A stretch of DNA of 64,000 nucleotides from NCBI RefSeq assembly GCF_029087225.1, contig NZ_JARFJD010000007.1:165049-229048 (forward strand). Direction: 5' to 3'. Of the stretch, positions 62,227 through 64,000 are shown in pieces; position 1 is the stretch's first letter; each line of letters starts with the position of its first letter. The notes beneath the pieces are model-generated. The model made no database searches and had not been told where the DNA came from. It worked only from the letters and a program-made list of their open reading frames with translations. The position numbers were made by a program, and so were the translations under genes. The DNA comes from Limnobacter olei (GTDB lineage Bacteria; Pseudomonadota; Gammaproteobacteria; Burkholderiales; Burkholderiaceae_B).

Positions 62227-63825
62227 ATGCTCACCGCAGCCAATATCACCATGCAGTTCGGCGCCAAGCCGCTTTTTGAAAATATCAATGCCAAATTTGG
62301 CGATGGCAACCGCTATGGTTTGATTGGCGCAAACGGCTGCGGCAAATCCACTTTCATGAAAATTCTGGGTGGCGACCTGGAGCCCAGCAGCGGCACTGTG
62401 GTGATCGAGCCCAATGTGCGGCTGGGAAAGTTAAGCCAGGATCAATTTGCGTTTGAAGAACACCGCGTGCTGGATGTGGTCATGATGGGCCACAAGGAAA
62501 TGTGGGCTGCAATGACGGAACGCGATGCCTTGTATGCGAACCCCGAAGCCACCGACGACGACTACATGCGCGCAGCTGACCTTGAAGCGGTGTATGCCGA
62601 ATTCGGCGGCTACGAAGCCGAGGCCCGGGCAGGTGAGTTGCTGCTGGGTGCGGGTATTCCGCTTGAAAACCACAATGGCCCAATGAGTGAAATTGCCCCA
62701 GGCTGGAAGCTGCGGGTGCTTCTGGCACAAGCCCTGTTCTCGAAACCTGATGTGCTGTTGCTGGATGAACCCACCAATAACCTGGATATCAATACGATTG
62801 CCTGGCTGGAAAACGTACTAAACCAGTATGAGAGCACCATGATCATCATCAGCCACGACCGCCACTTTCTCAATGAAGTGTGCACCCACATGGCTGATCT
62901 GGATTACGGTACATTGCAAGTAGTACCCGGTAATTACGACGATTACATGCTGGCTGCAGCCCAGGCACGCGAACGAGCACAAGCATCCAATGCGCGTGCC
63001 AAAGAACGTATTTCCGATCTGCAAGACTTCGTACGCCGTTTTGCGGCCAACAAATCAAAGGCGCGCCAGGCCACCTCGCGCCAAAAGCAGATCGAGAAAA
63101 TCAAGCAAGACACAGTCATCCTGAAACCCTCTTCACGGCAGAATCCGTTCATTCGCTTCGAGCAGAAAAAGAAGATGCACCGCTTGGCTGTGGAGCTGGA
63201 CAACATTAGCTTGGCCTACGGCGACAACAAGGTGATCCGGGACTTCTCCATCATGGTGGAGGCAGGCGACAAGGTAGGTATTGTGGGCGCCAACGGCATG
63301 GGTAAAACCACACTACTGAAGCTGCTGGCCAAGGCTTTGGAACCCACTTATGGTGAAGTGAAGTGGTCTGAGAATGCAGACCTGGGTTACATGGCACAAG
63401 ACGTAAGCGACGAATTCAATGTGCCTTTGAATTTGCGTGAATGGACCGAGCGCTTCTCTCAGGAAGGCGACGACGACCAGGCCATTCGCGGTATTTTGGG
63501 GCGTTTGCTGTTCTCGAATGATGAAATTTCCAAGCAGGTGAAAGTGTGTTCAGGTGGTGAGAAAAACCGACTGGTGTTTGGTCGCCTGATGCTGGGGCGC
63601 CACAATGTTTTGTTGCTGGACGAGCCTACGAACCATCTGGACATGGAATCGATCGAATCACTTCAATACGCACTGGAGAAATACGAAGGCACAGTGTTTG
63701 TGGTGTCGCATGACCGCCAGTTTGTTTCTGGCATTGCCACGCGAATTTTTGAAATGCGTGAAGACGGCATTACCGATTACCGCGGCACCTACGAAGAATA
63801 CCGCGAGAGTTTGGGGCTGAACTGA
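62227..63825 (+). CDS. ABC-F family ATPase, YbiT-like
   Basis: The 532-residue soluble protein has two ABC domains: Walker [10 protein letters not shown] (about 36-44) and GANGMGKTT (about 356-364), Walker [11 protein letters not shown] and [10 protein letters not shown], and signature SSGGEKNR-like [15 protein letters not shown] in the second domain. The first domain's signature is weak ([16 protein letters not shown]). The arm insertion ([20 protein letters not shown]) and linker [18 protein letters not shown] are typical of YbiT. No C-terminal coiled coil is present, unlike the ABC-F protein at 9935-11848. It acts on ribosomes; the exact role is unknown. Confidence 0.93.
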   Translation: MLTAANITMQFGAKPLFENINAKFGDGNRYGLIGANGCGKSTFMKILGGDLEPSSGTVVIEPNVRLGKLSQDQFAFEEHRVLDVVMMGHKEMWAAMTERDALYANPEATDDDYMRAADLEAVYAEFGGYEAEARAGELLLGAGIPLENHNGPMSEIAPGWKLRVLLAQALFSKPDVLLLDEPTNNLDINTIAWLENVLNQYESTMIIISHDRHFLNEVCTHMADLDYGTLQVVPGNYDDYMLAAAQARERAQASNARAKERISDLQDFVRRFAANKSKARQATSRQKQIEKIKQDTVILKPSSRQNPFIRFEQKKKMHRLAVELDNISLAYGDNKVIRDFSIMVEAGDKVGIVGANGMGKTTLLKLLAKALEPTYGEVKWSENADLGYMAQDVSDEFNVPLNLREWTERFSQEGDDDQAIRGILGRLLFSNDEISKQVKVCSGGEKNRLVFGRLMLGRHNVLLLDEPTNHLDMESIESLQYALEKYEGTVFVVSHDRQFVSGIATRIFEMREDGITDYRGTYEEYRESLGLN

Positions 63826-63907
63826 TAGAACAGTGCTGCTGGTAGAGATACTGAATTGGCGGGGATGCTTATGGTTTTGCTCAGTCTGCCGATTCAAGAT
63901 CAAGTCG

Positions 63908-63998
63908 CCCGGTTTGGAACGCAGCGAGGGGCGACCTGCAAGGTCGATGCGAAGACGCGCTGGCGTTTCGCATGCCCCGAGCCAGTTTCAAACAGGGG
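63908..63998. other. Strongly self-complementary element, possible three-way junction RNA
   Basis: An outer stem of 9 bp (GTTTGGAAC at 63912-63920 with GTTTCAAAC at 63985-63993, one G-T pair) is extended by CCC/GGG (63908-63910 with 63995-63997). A second stem GGGGC (63928-63932) pairs with GCCCC (63974-63978). Inside it sit two hairpins: GACCT-GCA-AGGTC-type at 63933-63945, and TGCGAA-ACGC with a 4-base loop (63948-63972). It starts 82 bases after the ABC-F stop. No gene fits it on either strand. The strand and family are unknown, and it may continue beyond the window edge. Confidence 0.5.
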
Positions 63999-64000
63999 AA

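Noticed and set aside
63658-63903. An 81-residue minus-strand frame at the end of the ABC-F gene
   Set aside because: It overlaps the conserved end of the plus-strand ABC-F gene and has no domain or ribosome site.
63908-63998. Integron attC site as explanation of the structured element
   Set aside because: The outer arms lack the conserved RYYYAAC/GTTRRRY core sites, and no integrase or cassette array is nearby.

Overview
The window is a dense stretch of housekeeping chromosome from a Gram-negative bacterium, most likely a betaproteobacterium of the order Burkholderiales. The evidence is gene order: lpxD-fabZ-lpxA-lpxB-rnhB behind rpsB-tsf-pyrH-frr-uppS-cdsA-dxr-rseP-bamA-skp, glnD-map divergent from rpsB, smpB facing ratA-rnfH-guaB-guaA, and smc-zipA-ligA. 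Base composition looks moderate and fairly even, lower in GC than Burkholderia. A Limnobacter-like genus is possible, but that is inference and was not tested. I saw no rRNA or tRNA gene, CRISPR array, insertion sequence or prophage, and no gene-free stretch longer than about 230 bases.

Layout. 1-3.5 kb: the 3' end of rarA, then serS, facing an MFS permease. 3.6-5.7 kb: a small accessory patch with an unrecognised protein, a GIY-YIG-like protein lacking the catalytic glutamate, and a NYN (PIN-like) nuclease-fold protein preceded by palindromes. 5.8-9.9 kb: an acyl-CoA ligase and a glutathione transferase on the minus strand, then a FimV-like one-gene locus on the plus strand. 9.9-15.6 kb: a compact minus-strand operon queF-dapC-dapD-yffB-prmB-ABC-F, linking queuosine and lysine/peptidoglycan precursor synthesis with translation genes. 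15.8-22.5 kb: smc-zipA-ligA, joined by 4-base overlaps. 22.6-24.2 kb: galU and a methylthioinosine phosphorylase-like gene. 24.2-27.6 kb: map-glnD on the minus strand.

27.7-43.2 kb is one long plus-strand array. It begins with a recognisable promoter and long leader before rpsB, has attenuator-like hairpins after rpsB and after tsf, and runs through translation factors, isoprenoid and phospholipid synthesis, outer-membrane assembly (rseP, bamA, skp) and lipid A synthesis (lpxD, fabZ, lpxA, lpxB) to rnhB and a SpoU methyltransferase. A photolyase/cryptochrome gene follows. 45-49.7 kb: ppsR is divergent from ppsA, followed by an NfeD/SPFH membrane pair. 49.8-55.4 kb: smpB against ratA-rnfH, then guaB, a GAF plus dead-GGDEF protein, and guaA. 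55.6-60.3 kb: a complete branched-chain amino acid ABC transporter in the order livG-livF-livK-livH-livM. 60.4-63.8 kb: tadA with a C-terminal extension, an LD-carboxypeptidase and a YbiT-type ABC-F protein. The right edge holds a strongly self-complementary element of about 90 bases that could fold as a three-way junction.

No clear-cut new multi-gene system is visible. The best leads are the catalytically dead GAF-GGDEF protein embedded between guaB and guaA, the structured element at the right edge, the degenerate nuclease-fold genes near 4-6 kb, and the single FimV-like protein. Frames and motifs were read by eye; no database search was possible.
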